Shown: positions 14,508 to 22,039 of the stretch, one piece after another
Layout: each line of letters begins with the position of its first letter
Numbering within the stretch: the first letter of the stretch is position 1
From: a virus
IMG/VR virus record: IMGVR_UViG_3300043777_000418
Coordinates: 1-36,421 of that record
Direction: 5' to 3' (one strand)
Length of the DNA stretch: 36,421 bases
The notes under the pieces: model-generated
What the model was told of the DNA's origin: nothing
The model's database searches: none
Seen by the model: only the letters and a program-made list of their open reading frames with translations
Made by a program: the position numbers and the translations under genes

Positions 14508-14876
14508 CTAGGCCGCCTGGCTGGCGACGTACTGCGTCGGCGAGATGCAGACGATGTACGCGAGCGGGGTCGCGACCGCCAGCGAATAGCCGACATTCAC
14601 CCCAAGGCCCTTGATCTGCCCGCCCACTGGCGGATAGATCAGGAGCGCATTGGCGCCGCCGTTGTAGACGGTGATGTCGTCGCCGGGATTCATCTGCGGC
14701 AGCATGCAGCCCGTGCCCGCGGCGACCGTCGTGAACTGATTGTTGTCGGCCCCGAGCGGCAACGAATTCGCCTGCGTTGTGCCAAGGGCCGTCAGACCAG
14801 CTGCAACGGTGCCCTGCACGGCTGCGGCCTGATTCGCCGACAGCCCCGCCTGCACCAATCTCTGTTGGAGCGACAT
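14508..14876 (-). CDS. small structural protein, unknown role
   Basis: A 122-aa protein with a helical N-terminus (SLQQRLVQAGLSANQAAAVQG) and a beta-rich body including GCMLPQMNPGDDITVYNGGANALLIYPPVGGQI (about 57-89) and a final CISPTQYVA. The pattern of a strand ending in PGD, then VYNxGANALxIYPPxGG, recurs in small phage structural proteins that resemble decoration or fibre-base domains. The gene lies four genes below the major capsid gene and ends just before an intrinsic terminator, so it should be transcribed at the capsid level. A capsid-decoration or vertex role is possible but not shown. Confidence 0.6.
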   Translation of the reverse strand: MSLQQRLVQAGLSANQAAAVQGTVAAGLTALGTTQANSLPLGADNNQFTTVAAGTGCMLPQMNPGDDITVYNGGANALLIYPPVGGQIKGLGVNVGYSLAVATPLAYIVCISPTQYVASQAA

Positions 14877-15094
14877 TAGCCTTTACCTCCCGATGAGCCC
14901 TCGGCGTCCGGGTCCGCATCCTCATCGCCCGACTCATCGGCCGGCTCGAGCTCGCCCTTGTAGGCGGCGACGACTCGGTCGGCGTGCTCGTCGGGGTGTG
15001 AGTGACCGTTGGCGCGCGCAATCGCCCGCGCAAAGTCATGGACCAGGACGAGCTCGTGCTCGTCGATTACCTTCTGCTGTTTCCGTGTGGTCAT
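14876..15094 (-). CDS. hypothetical acidic-tailed protein, 72 aa
   Basis: A small protein with a His-containing helical N-terminal half (DEHELVLVHDFARAIARANGHSHPDEHADRVV) and a strongly acidic Gly/Ser tail (EPADESGDEDADPDAEGSS). An AGGGGAT Shine-Dalgarno precedes the ATG by about 6 nt, and the stop overlaps the next start. I do not recognise the family. The position within the capsid gene group suggests a minor capsid or assembly factor, but this is context only. Confidence 0.55.
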   Translation of the reverse strand: MTTRKQQKVIDEHELVLVHDFARAIARANGHSHPDEHADRVVAAYKGELEPADESGDEDADPDAEGSSGGKG

Positions 15095-15131
15095 CGAAAT
15101 CCCCTTGTTTTTGCGGGTTTTCCGCAGCGTG

Positions 15132-15947
15132 TTAGGTGATGCGTCCCTGCGCGAACGGCCGGTTGAGGTGCGCGATGTTGTAGAAGTTGGTGCCGTCGTT
15201 ATACGTACCGGTGAGGACGATGCCGCCCCCCGCCGTCGCGTTCACGTTGGCCCCACCTGCGCCCGGGCCCGCCGTCATGGTGAAGCGCCGACCATCGGGG
15301 TCGAGCGATCCGACCACAGTCGCTGCCGGGATGCCGGTGCCCGACACTGCAGCGCCGATAAAGAGCCCGTCGATCGTGTTATTTCCGGTGATCTGCACGA
15401 TCGGCGAACTGGCGACGAGCGTCGCATTTTTCGTGACCGTGGTCGTCGCCGGAGCGATGACGATCGCGTTCTCGACCTCCTTGCCGGCCGTGTCCGCACC
15501 GCCCTGCCCGGTCGCCGTCACCGCAAAGGGCGTGCCCGCGGCGATCGAAGCGCCGCACGCTACCGGGACCAGGCCGCCGACTGCGAACCAGCCGAAGGTG
15601 TTGGCCGCCATCTGCGCGATCGCCACGCACAGCGGGCGCACGGCATTCGCCGTCGACGGCCAGGGCGCCATCTGAAACTGCCACTTGCCCGAGACGAGCG
15701 CGGGCGTGATCCCGCAGATACTCCAGACCGGCGTCGTCGCCGAGGCCTGGCCGTAGATGAATTCCACGCCGCCCCAGTAGTTGTCAAACCCTGGGACGAT
15801 CGCGCCGGCGGGCATGAAGTTCGGCGCCGAGCCGGGCCCGGTGTAGTTGGTCATGCCCGTGACGCCGCCGCCTGGATCGTTCGCGGGCAGGAAATACTCC
15901 TGCAGCGGACGCGCGCCAGCGTAGGGGAAAAGTGCACCGTATCGCAT
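15132..15947 (-). CDS. capsid-associated structural protein (possible decoration protein)
   Basis: A 271-aa protein encoded immediately after the major capsid gene. The N-terminus (MRYGALFPYAGARPLQEYF) and middle segment (CVAIAQMAANTFGWFAVGGLVPVACGASIAAG, about 105-136) are typical of phage proteins with a capsid-decoration-like core in which Ala is made available after a 'GWF.vgG.v.v' strand. The C-terminal part holds a strand-rich insert, QITGNNTIDGLFIGAAVSGTGIP, a sequence type common in fibre and decoration proteins. It may stabilise or ornament the head. The start lies about 80 nt from the capsid stop, after a strong hairpin, with a GAGGAG ribosome-binding site 7 nt before the ATG. Confidence 0.62.
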   Translation of the reverse strand: MRYGALFPYAGARPLQEYFLPANDPGGGVTGMTNYTGPGSAPNFMPAGAIVPGFDNYWGGVEFIYGQASATTPVWSICGITPALVSGKWQFQMAPWPSTANAVRPLCVAIAQMAANTFGWFAVGGLVPVACGASIAAGTPFAVTATGQGGADTAGKEVENAIVIAPATTTVTKNATLVASSPIVQITGNNTIDGLFIGAAVSGTGIPAATVVGSLDPDGRRFTMTAGPGAGGANVNATAGGGIVLTGTYNDGTNFYNIAHLNRPFAQGRIT

Positions 15948-15980
15948 GAGAGACTCCTCGAGTTGAGCGCAGCCGAGGCA

Positions 15981-16005
15981 CCGGCGGCGCTCGAAGCGCC
16001 GCCGG
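15981..16005 (-). repeat. strong stem-loop just downstream of the major capsid gene
   Basis: A perfect 11-bp inverted repeat (CCGGCGGCGCT / AGCGCCGCCGG) with a 3-nt loop lies between the capsid gene and the next late gene. On the minus-strand transcript no T-run follows, so it is not a standard intrinsic terminator. It more likely stabilises the 3' end of capsid mRNA or marks an RNA processing site. Confidence 0.75.
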
Positions 16006-16026
16006 GCACGGATAGCGCGGAAGGGG

Positions 16027-17019
16027 TTACGGGTGCAGGGTCGCCTGCAGGAAGCGGTTCGAGCAGGCGAGGTTGCCCATCCACAGCACCGGGATGACGA
16101 CCGCGTCCTGATTCACCGACTTGAGCTCGTCCATCACCGTCATGTCGGCATCGCGGTGGACCACGAGCTCGAGGTAATCGGTGTTGAGCGAGTAGCCGGT
16201 GACGGCGGGGATGCCGCCGCTCGAATCGAAAAACACGTCGGCCTTTTTGTACTTGAGCGAGACAAAGCCGGCGTCGCCGTTCTCGCTACCGCGCTCCGAG
16301 GTGTATCGCTTGATCGAGGTCTGCGACTGCTCGAAGTAGGTAAAGAGATCATCCGAAAAGATGATGATGTCCGGCTGGTCCTCGCCGCGGGTCTGCTTGA
16401 TGTACATCGTGAGCATCAAGGCTTCGATCGTGGACGGCCCGAGGGTGAGTGCGGTGCCGCCCTGCAGCGGGGCTGCGGCGGATTGCACCTGGTTCTGCCA
16501 AAACACGAACGTCGAGGCGTTGATCTGGCCGACGGTCCCGGTGCCGGTGGCGGAGACCAGGGCCTGAAGGCCGTTGATCTGATTCGCGGCAGTGCCGTCC
16601 GAGTAGATGTCGCCGCTCATGCCATTTTTGAAGCTGTTGATGGCGTTGCGGATCTTCGCTTTGGTGAAGTTGATAATGCGCGAGTCGCCCATGTTGGTGC
16701 GCAGCTCGAGGCCGCTCGCGGCCACATTGACCGCCACCTGGCGCCAGGGGTACTCGGCCGCGGTCAGCACGTCGACCGCGTTGATGTTCAGCGCATCGAA
16801 TCCGCTGTAACGCTGGTACGTGCTGTTCGAGGCGTACTCGAGCGGCGTGACGATCGACAGGCCGCCGTCCTCGCGGCGGATCTTGCCTTTGGAGGTGAGG
16901 CGCCGGAACAGCGCGTTGTGCTTCGAGACGTTGTCGGCGACCTCGGACTCGTGCTTGCGGTAGGTCGTCGCCGCGAGCTCCGTCCAGGCGCCAAAAATAC
17001 TGGTGATGCCAGCAGGCAT
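16027..17019 (-). CDS. major capsid protein
   Basis: A 330-aa protein following the scaffold-like gene by 17 nt. It has the organisation of an HK97-fold capsid protein of short-tailed phages: an N-terminal arm (TTYRKHESEVADNVSKHNALFRRL, about 18-41), a beta/alpha P-domain and A-domain including GGLSIVTPLEYASNSTYQRYSG (52-73) and VLTAAEYPWRQVAVNVAASG, and a C-terminal end with DMTVMDELKSVNQDAVVIPVLWMGNLACSNRFLQATLHP. The last segment is characteristic of the family. Function: self-assembles into the icosahedral head around the scaffold. The gene order portal, small proteins, scaffold, capsid supports the call. Confidence 0.88.
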   Translation of the reverse strand: MPAGITSIFGAWTELAATTYRKHESEVADNVSKHNALFRRLTSKGKIRREDGGLSIVTPLEYASNSTYQRYSGFDALNINAVDVLTAAEYPWRQVAVNVAASGLELRTNMGDSRIINFTKAKIRNAINSFKNGMSGDIYSDGTAANQINGLQALVSATGTGTVGQINASTFVFWQNQVQSAAAPLQGGTALTLGPSTIEALMLTMYIKQTRGEDQPDIIIFSDDLFTYFEQSQTSIKRYTSERGSENGDAGFVSLKYKKADVFFDSSGGIPAVTGYSLNTDYLELVVHRDADMTVMDELKSVNQDAVVIPVLWMGNLACSNRFLQATLHP

Positions 17020-17036
17020 GGGGAGTTACTCCAATG

Positions 17037-18260
17037 TTAGGTTGAGATAAGGCCGAGTCGACGCGCCTCGTCCGCGATGGTGTCTTCCATCGAGCCGGTT
17101 TGCGGCTTCGGTGGCAGAGCTCCCCGTCGCGGGACGTTGACGCTAGCGCCCCGGCGCGCACTCGCGGCCCGCTGCTGGCTTTCAGAGCGGCGTTGTGCGT
17201 TGGCCGTGGTTTGCTGCGCTTGCTGCAGCAGTACGCGGATCTCGGGGTGTGCCCAAGTTGCGCGGTCATACGCAGCCTCGAGGGCCTGCGCATGCGTGAG
17301 TGTTGGGTCCGCCTCCTTAAGCTGCGGGATCAAGGCGGACATTTCGTTGATGACATCCCCGACGTACGGGCGCTTCGGCTGCCCCTGGGCGTCGGTCTCG
17401 CTCATCCAGCGCGTGACCATGCTCTCGGTCTCGGTGGTTTCCTGCACGACGCGCTGCTGCGCCTCGGTCTGCATGTTGCGCAGGAGCTCATCGACGCGCG
17501 GATCGCGGAATTGCTGCGGCTGTGGCGCGGGCTGCTGTGGCAGCGGCTGGCCGTTCGGGCCCACCTGGGGCCGCGGGGCGAACGCGCGCAAGTCGAGCCC
17601 GTATCGGTGCGCGATGTTGGCGAGCGTGCCGTACTTTTGCTGCGGCGTGCCGGTCCTCAGCACGTACACCGAGCGCAGGAGCTCATGCACGGCCTGCGCA
17701 GGTGTTGCGCCCTCGGACTCGATCAGCAGCTTGAACGGCTCGAGCGTTTTCGACATTTCCGCGCCGAAACGCGCGTCCGGCAGCAGCTGCGATTGGCCGG
17801 CCATGAAGTCCGCCTCGCGCCGGTGAATCGCGGCGCGCGCATCCGGCGGCACGTTGTCCCAGGCCGCGCGCTCTTTCGGCGACCAGGTCGAGGGCGGCTT
17901 CGTTACGTCGTGCGGGCGCGCCTGCGCGTTCGGCTGTTGGCCTGGCTCGGCGGCGCCGGCCGGCTGCGCGCCCTCAGCGCCCTCGGCGGCAGGCTTCGCG
18001 GCCGGTTTCGGCTCCTTGTAGCGCCGCTCCGGTTTGAATCGGCCGTGCTCGTCCCGCTCAAGAGTGCCCTCAGCTCCCTGCCGCTCGCCGGCCGGCGCGC
18101 CCTCGGCCGCTGGCTCACCTGGTGAGCCTGGCGCGCCCGCGTCGTCGCCCTCGGGCGCCGTTTCGGGGAGCTCAGCCGGGTCGTTGCCCTCGAGGATGCT
18201 CGCCCAGTCTTTCGCCATGTCATCGTCGACGGCCGAGTCAGCAAGTGTTGGGGTAGGCAC
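17037..18260 (-). CDS. scaffolding protein
   Basis: A 407-aa charged, largely helical protein directly before the major capsid gene. The N-terminus is acidic and disordered (EGNDPAELPETAPEGDD, residues about 23-40). The mid-part (about 120-230) has the conserved block WSPKERAAWDNVPPDARAAIHRREADF and LRSVYVLRTGTPQQKYGTL, seen in podoviral scaffolds. The C-terminal third has the helical, Gln-rich stretch FRDPRVDELLRNMQTEAQQRVV and then HAQALEAAYDRATWAHPEI, ending in basic residues. Role: drives procapsid assembly and leaves before or at packaging. No protease gene is evident nearby. Confidence 0.8.
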   Translation of the reverse strand: MPTPTLADSAVDDDMAKDWASILEGNDPAELPETAPEGDDAGAPGSPGEPAAEGAPAGERQGAEGTLERDEHGRFKPERRYKEPKPAAKPAAEGAEGAQPAGAAEPGQQPNAQARPHDVTKPPSTWSPKERAAWDNVPPDARAAIHRREADFMAGQSQLLPDARFGAEMSKTLEPFKLLIESEGATPAQAVHELLRSVYVLRTGTPQQKYGTLANIAHRYGLDLRAFAPRPQVGPNGQPLPQQPAPQPQQFRDPRVDELLRNMQTEAQQRVVQETTETESMVTRWMSETDAQGQPKRPYVGDVINEMSALIPQLKEADPTLTHAQALEAAYDRATWAHPEIRVLLQQAQQTTANAQRRSESQQRAASARRGASVNVPRRGALPPKPQTGSMEDTIADEARRLGLIST

Positions 18261-18287
18261 GGGTTTTCCGCTCCTGGTGGTGGGTGG

Positions 18288-18641
18288 TTACTCTTTGCCG
18301 CCGGTGAGAATCCGGCGCACGCGCGTCGGTGCCTCGGCCCAGGCGCGCCCGGCCATGCGCTCGGCGAGGGCGTCGGTCTGGCGCGCCTGTTCAGCTCGCA
18401 CGCGATCGGCGGCGCGCTGCTCACTCTCGCGGCCCTCGTACACACGGCAGCCGTGGCGCCTCAAGTCCTCGCGGTGAGCTCGACGCCCCTCGATCCACTC
18501 GCCCGTAACCGGCGAGCGGTAGCCCTCGAAATCGGCGTGGACGTTGGGCGCGTCGGGGCGGCGCTGCACTGAATCGAGCGGGACCTCGACGAGCTCGCGG
18601 CGCTTCGGATCCCATCGCATGCGAAGGCGGACACGACCCAT
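18288..18641 (-). CDS. small basic protein between portal and scaffold
   Basis: A 117-aa protein from the ATG at 18641. A much longer in-frame extension upstream overlaps the portal gene out of frame and is Arg/Ala-rich, so it is not real. The N-terminus (MGRVRLRMRWDPKRRELVEV) is basic. FEGYRSPVTGEWIEGRRAHREDLRRHGCRVYEG (38-70) matches a block commonly encoded between portal and scaffold in phages, in which the pattern Y.SP.tG..I..R..hrEdL.rhG.r resembles a nucleic-acid-binding fold. The C-terminal half is charged and helical. Role unknown; perhaps an assembly chaperone. Confidence 0.62.
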   Translation of the reverse strand: MGRVRLRMRWDPKRRELVEVPLDSVQRRPDAPNVHADFEGYRSPVTGEWIEGRRAHREDLRRHGCRVYEGRESEQRAADRVRAEQARQTDALAERMAGRAWAEAPTRVRRILTGGKE

Positions 18642-18642
18642 G

Positions 18643-18825
18643 TTAGAAATGCTCCTCAAAGAGCTGGCGCAGCTTGTCGGCGAGCGCGAGCCCGGCGACC
18701 TGACTGCCCTCCCCGCTCGGCGACTCGATGAAATACGTCCCGTCCGACCAGCGTTGCAGCGTCCAGTCGCCGACGCGGATCTCGACGCCCTCGGCGATGA
18801 GCTGCGAGATCGGCTTAAGGCCCAC
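18643..18825 (-). CDS. small protein overlapping the portal 3' end, 60 aa
   Basis: Starts at a GTG at 18825 with CAGGAG 9 nt upstream, and overlaps the last 11 nt of the portal gene. The product (VGLKPISQLIAEGVEIRVGDWTL, then RWSDGTYFIESPSGEG, ending LRQLFEEHF) has the look of a compact alpha/beta domain. Longer in-frame sequence upstream is Arg-rich and lies inside the portal gene, so it is rejected. It is likely a minor morphogenesis protein, since the position between portal and scaffold is conserved for such small genes. No specific function known. Confidence 0.58.
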   Translation of the reverse strand: MGLKPISQLIAEGVEIRVGDWTLQRWSDGTYFIESPSGEGSQVAGLALADKLRQLFEEHF

Positions 18826-21373
18826 TCGGCGGAGCTCCTGGCGGCGGTTGTGGTGGCGGCAGCGCCAGCGGCGGCGCGCCGGGTGCTCGCGATGGCGTGC
18901 CGGCCGGGCCCTGGTGCGCGCCCTCGAGCACGACCTGGTCGGCGGTTGGTTGCACAGCGGCATCCGGCGCCTTGGTCGCGGTGATCGTCGCGGTCACGAT
19001 CTTGACGAAAGCGTCGAAGCGCCGGTCGAGGTCCTCGCGCATGTTCTTCGCGATCTCGGCGGCCTGCTCGCGTTGGCTCTTGGCGTGCTCGGCGAGCGCC
19101 TGGCGTTGGTTCTCGCCCTGCTGACGCAGCTGCTCGAGCTGCTGCGCGGCGTTGCCCTTCGCCTGTGTCTCGGCGAGTCGCGCCTGGGCCTCGACCTGCC
19201 CCGGGGGCGGCGGCGGTTTCGGGTTCTGCAGCTTGTCGAAGGCATCCTCGACCGCGGTGCCCATGCGCGCGCGGCGGATCACCGACATGACGAGCTCCTT
19301 GGCAGCGTCGGCCGGCAGCGCGCCGGACTGCACGAGCGGCGCGAGGCCCTGCAGCGTGTCGGACACGGCCTTGAGTACCTGCGAGAGACCGGCCATGTCC
19401 GCCTGCATCGTGCCCGCGATCATCGAGAACGTCTCGACGTCGACGCGGAACTGGCGCAGCGCGGGCGATCGCAACATCGCGACGATGTCCTCCCAGGACG
19501 GCACCTTGAGCGCCATCTGCAGGTTCGCGATCGCCGGATTGACCGGCGGGGGACCTGGCGGCGCGCCAGGCGGTGCACCAGGCGGCGGCGCACCTGGTGG
19601 TGACGCGGGCGGCGCGAGCCCCGGCGGTGCGCCAGGAGGGCCCGGCGGCTGCGGCGGTACGGGCGCACCTGGTGGTAGCTGCGGCGGCGGCATGCCCTGC
19701 GGCACGCCCGGCGGTGGCAGTATCGGCGGCGGCTGCATCAGCATCTGCAGCTTGGCCAACATCGCGACCTTGTCCGCCTGCATCGGGAACTTGAGGTCGG
19801 TCATCGCCTGGAAGGTGTCGACGCCGAATTTCTGCGCCATCACCTGCGCAGCGAGACGCAGGAGGTCGCGCCCGTAGCGCTTGACCTCGTTTTGCAGCCG
19901 CCAGTGCCGAATCGAGAAATAACCGCTCTTGAGCTCCTGGGCGCCGAGCGTCTCGTCGGGGTCGGTCGTGCCGCGCACGATGTCGGCAATCCCGGTGAGC
20001 TCGTCGATGACCGCCTTTTGCCGCGTGCGCGCCTCGTACAGCGCCTCGAGCACCTTGACGGCCTGGTCGACCGGCATCCAGGTGATCGCCTTGTCGATGC
20101 CGCCCGCGTCTGCCCACTGCTGCGCGTTTTGCACCGGCGTGAGTTGGTTGTCCTCGCCGGCGAGCAGGTCCGGGATCTCGGCCAGCTTCGAGTCGTACAG
20201 GCCCCGTAGCCGCAGCGCCTTAATGATCTTGTCGATGCGATAGCTGAGCGCGTCGAGCGCGTTCGCCTGGTCCTCGTACAGGTGAAACATCGGCGTCGGG
20301 ATGAGCGAGCCGGTGTTAGGTACGAGAATCAGCGGTTTCGGTGTTGGGAAAAATCCCTCGAGCTGCAGCGGCGGCTCACCGTCCGGGGAATCGACCGGGT
20401 ACAGCCGGCGCTTAAGGTCCTCGTGCAGGAAAAACACGAGCTCGCCGGTCTTGTCCCAGATTTCCCAAAACTCCGCGACCTTCGAGACCGTCGCGGCCTC
20501 CTCGTGATATTTCTTGTCGTCGCTCACCTGCTCGGGCGAGAACTTGATCCCCTTGATCGCCTCCTTGCCGAGGAGCTTCTCGGCGTCTGTGCGCGTGAGC
20601 TCGTGGCGGAAGCCCTCCCACTCGACCTCATCCCACACGCGCCCGTAACCGTGCGCGAAGTCCTGCCAGTCGACATGCTCGAGCGCCACCTGCTCGTATT
20701 CGACCTGCTCGTAACTGCCCTCGTCGGGCTCGACTGGCTCGCTCCCGCCGCCCTCGTCGCTATCGCCCTCGAGGTCGACTGCGGCGGCGGCGTTCTCGTC
20801 GTCCTCCTCGTCCTCGTCGGTATCCTGGGGCGACTTAGTCGGCTCGGTCGAGCCCTGCTGCGCCAGTTTCGGCACGTAGCGCACGCGTGACACGCCGCGG
20901 CCGCCCAGGAGGGCGTCGAGTACGTCGGCCTTCAGCGAGTCATCGGTCGCATCGCCATCGCAGACCACGTACAGCGAGCGCTCGAGCACCTCGCCGACCG
21001 CCTTGCCGATGACATCCGAGTCGCGGAAGCGCCGGCGCACGTCCGGGTCAGGCTTCGAGTTATAGATCGCGGGCAGGAGGACATCGGTGTTGGCCCACAG
21101 CACGTTGTACCGGTTGCGCGAGGTCTCCTCGCCGCGGTAGCGCTTGACGATTTTCTCGGCCTCGAGGCGCCAGTCCTTTTCGCGCTTCCTGGCGAGTGCG
21201 AGCTCGCGCTTCCATTTGCGCGTCGCCTGCAGCTCCTTCGCGTCGACCGGAGCGGGCTCATCGGGGTCGACCTCGTCGGGGCCCTTATAGCGCTTGCGCG
21301 GAGCTCGAGCGGGACGAGCGGGCTCCGGCGGCTCCGGTGCGGTGCCGCCCTTGTAGGTCCGCCGGTTTGCCAT
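18815..21373 (-). CDS. portal protein
   Basis: An 852-aa protein, long for a portal. Residues 55-140 (ELALARKREKDWRLEAEKIVKRYRG, NVLWANTDVLLPAIYNSKPDPDVRRRF) are the conserved N-terminal wing of portals in this phage group. HVDWQDFAHGYGRVWDEVEWEG (around 230) and YEDQANALDALSYRIDKIIKAL (around 365) are further landmarks, and the stem/clip region is around 400-520. Two insertions are unusual: an acidic stretch (about 180-228, DEDEEDDENAAAA) and a Pro/Gly collagen-like stretch (about 546-609). The C-terminus is helical and Gln-rich and ends in another Pro-rich tail. Role: 12-mer DNA channel at one vertex, docking the terminase and then the adaptor. It overlaps the preceding gene by ATGA. Confidence 0.85.
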   Translation of the reverse strand: MANRRTYKGGTAPEPPEPARPARAPRKRYKGPDEVDPDEPAPVDAKELQATRKWKRELALARKREKDWRLEAEKIVKRYRGEETSRNRYNVLWANTDVLLPAIYNSKPDPDVRRRFRDSDVIGKAVGEVLERSLYVVCDGDATDDSLKADVLDALLGGRGVSRVRYVPKLAQQGSTEPTKSPQDTDEDEEDDENAAAAVDLEGDSDEGGGSEPVEPDEGSYEQVEYEQVALEHVDWQDFAHGYGRVWDEVEWEGFRHELTRTDAEKLLGKEAIKGIKFSPEQVSDDKKYHEEAATVSKVAEFWEIWDKTGELVFFLHEDLKRRLYPVDSPDGEPPLQLEGFFPTPKPLILVPNTGSLIPTPMFHLYEDQANALDALSYRIDKIIKALRLRGLYDSKLAEIPDLLAGEDNQLTPVQNAQQWADAGGIDKAITWMPVDQAVKVLEALYEARTRQKAVIDELTGIADIVRGTTDPDETLGAQELKSGYFSIRHWRLQNEVKRYGRDLLRLAAQVMAQKFGVDTFQAMTDLKFPMQADKVAMLAKLQMLMQPPPILPPPGVPQGMPPPQLPPGAPVPPQPPGPPGAPPGLAPPASPPGAPPPGAPPGAPPGPPPVNPAIANLQMALKVPSWEDIVAMLRSPALRQFRVDVETFSMIAGTMQADMAGLSQVLKAVSDTLQGLAPLVQSGALPADAAKELVMSVIRRARMGTAVEDAFDKLQNPKPPPPPGQVEAQARLAETQAKGNAAQQLEQLRQQGENQRQALAEHAKSQREQAAEIAKNMREDLDRRFDAFVKIVTATITATKAPDAAVQPTADQVVLEGAHQGPAGTPSRAPGAPPLALPPPQPPPGAPPSGP

Positions 21374-21534
21374 CAGCGGCGATTCTTCCGGCGCGACGCC
21401 TTCGCGATCGCGTTCAACCGGCGGCGTTTGTCACGGCGGCGCGCAAAGTCGACGGTCTCGAATGCGCCGACCTTGGTGCGCTCAGATCCGCGCGCCGGCT
21501 GCATTTCGCCGCGGATTTCGGGACAGTCGCCCAT
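21373..21534 (-). CDS. small basic protein, 53 aa, before the portal
   Basis: Reads from an ATG at 21534 to a TGA that overlaps the portal start codon (ATGA). The product is strongly basic (MGDCPEIRGEMQPARG, then FARRRDKRRRLNAIAKA, ending SRRKNRR). The start is only 1 nt past the stop of the upstream 166-aa gene. The coupling to the portal and the high positive charge suggest a nucleic-acid-binding minor protein or a packaging accessory, but nothing in the sequence identifies the family. Confidence 0.5.
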   Translation of the reverse strand: MGDCPEIRGEMQPARGSERTKVGAFETVDFARRRDKRRRLNAIAKASRRKNRR

Positions 21535-21535
21535 G

Positions 21536-22036
21536 TTAGGCGAGGAGCTCGTATACGCCGGCGCCGAGGCTCGAAATCAGGCCGCCGTTGAGCTCGATCG
21601 GCAGGATCTGCTCGGCGAGCATGGCGATCGTCGTTGCAGGCCCAGGGGATCCGATCGGGCCCTGCTGGTACGTGATGCTGCCGGCGGTCTGACACAAGAT
21701 CGCGCGGCAGTTGACGAGCCCGGTCGCGACGACCGTTGCTGTGATCGTAAAGCCGCTGCCGGTGCCGCCGATGTTGGCCGCGGCTGCGGAGAGTACGTCC
21801 CCGACCTGATAGCCGCTGCCAGGATTGACGAGCGTAACGGAGGTCACACCGCCGCCCGCGACGACAATGTTGGCGGTGGCCCCGGCACCGTGGCCGCCGG
21901 TGAGGGCAACGCCGTTATAGGTGCCGGTGGTGTAGAGCGTGCCCGCTACGAGCGAAGCGAGCGCCTGCAGCGCGCCTAGCACGGCGGAGATCGCCGGCTG
22001 CGAGCTCGAGTACGTACCTGACCAGGGACCCTGCAT
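21536..22036 (-). CDS. virion protein with an LTGG module, between terminase and portal
   Basis: A 166-aa protein. The first 30 residues are helical (SSQPAISAVLGALQALASLVAG). Residues about 40-103 are the LTGG module (YNGVALTGGHGAGA, GGGVTSVTLVNPGSGYQVGD, GGTGSGFTITATVV) also found in the adaptor and tail hub. The C-terminal 60 residues (CQTAGSITYQQGPIGSPGPATTIAMLAEQILPIE) may carry another small domain. The position between the large terminase and portal genes is common for short virion or head-completion proteins. I do not recognise its family outside the module. It may be displayed on the capsid or tail, as module-bearing proteins often are. Confidence 0.58.
   Translation of the reverse strand: MQGPWSGTYSSSQPAISAVLGALQALASLVAGTLYTTGTYNGVALTGGHGAGATANIVVAGGGVTSVTLVNPGSGYQVGDVLSAAAANIGGTGSGFTITATVVATGLVNCRAILCQTAGSITYQQGPIGSPGPATTIAMLAEQILPIELNGGLISSLGAGVYELLA
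21728..21919 (-). repeat. LTGG module in the 166-aa gene
   Basis: Codons about 40-103 encode VALTGGHGAGATANIVV, GGGVTSVTLVNPGSGYQVGD and ANIGGTGSGFTI. It is nearly as close to the adaptor copy (LTGGHGAGA, GSGYQ.GD.LSA.AAN.GG.G.GF) as the two tail-hub copies are to each other. Confidence 0.82.
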
Positions 22037-22039
22037 GTG

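Noticed and set aside
16033-17040. Long plus-strand open frame opposite the major capsid gene
   Set aside because: Reads antisense to a clear capsid gene, with Arg/Val/Asp-biased shadow composition and no motif.
18642-20117. Upstream extension of the 117-aa gene (609-aa reading)
   Set aside because: Lies out of frame within the portal gene and is Arg/Ala/Gly-rich. Only the part from the ATG at 18641 resembles a known phage block.
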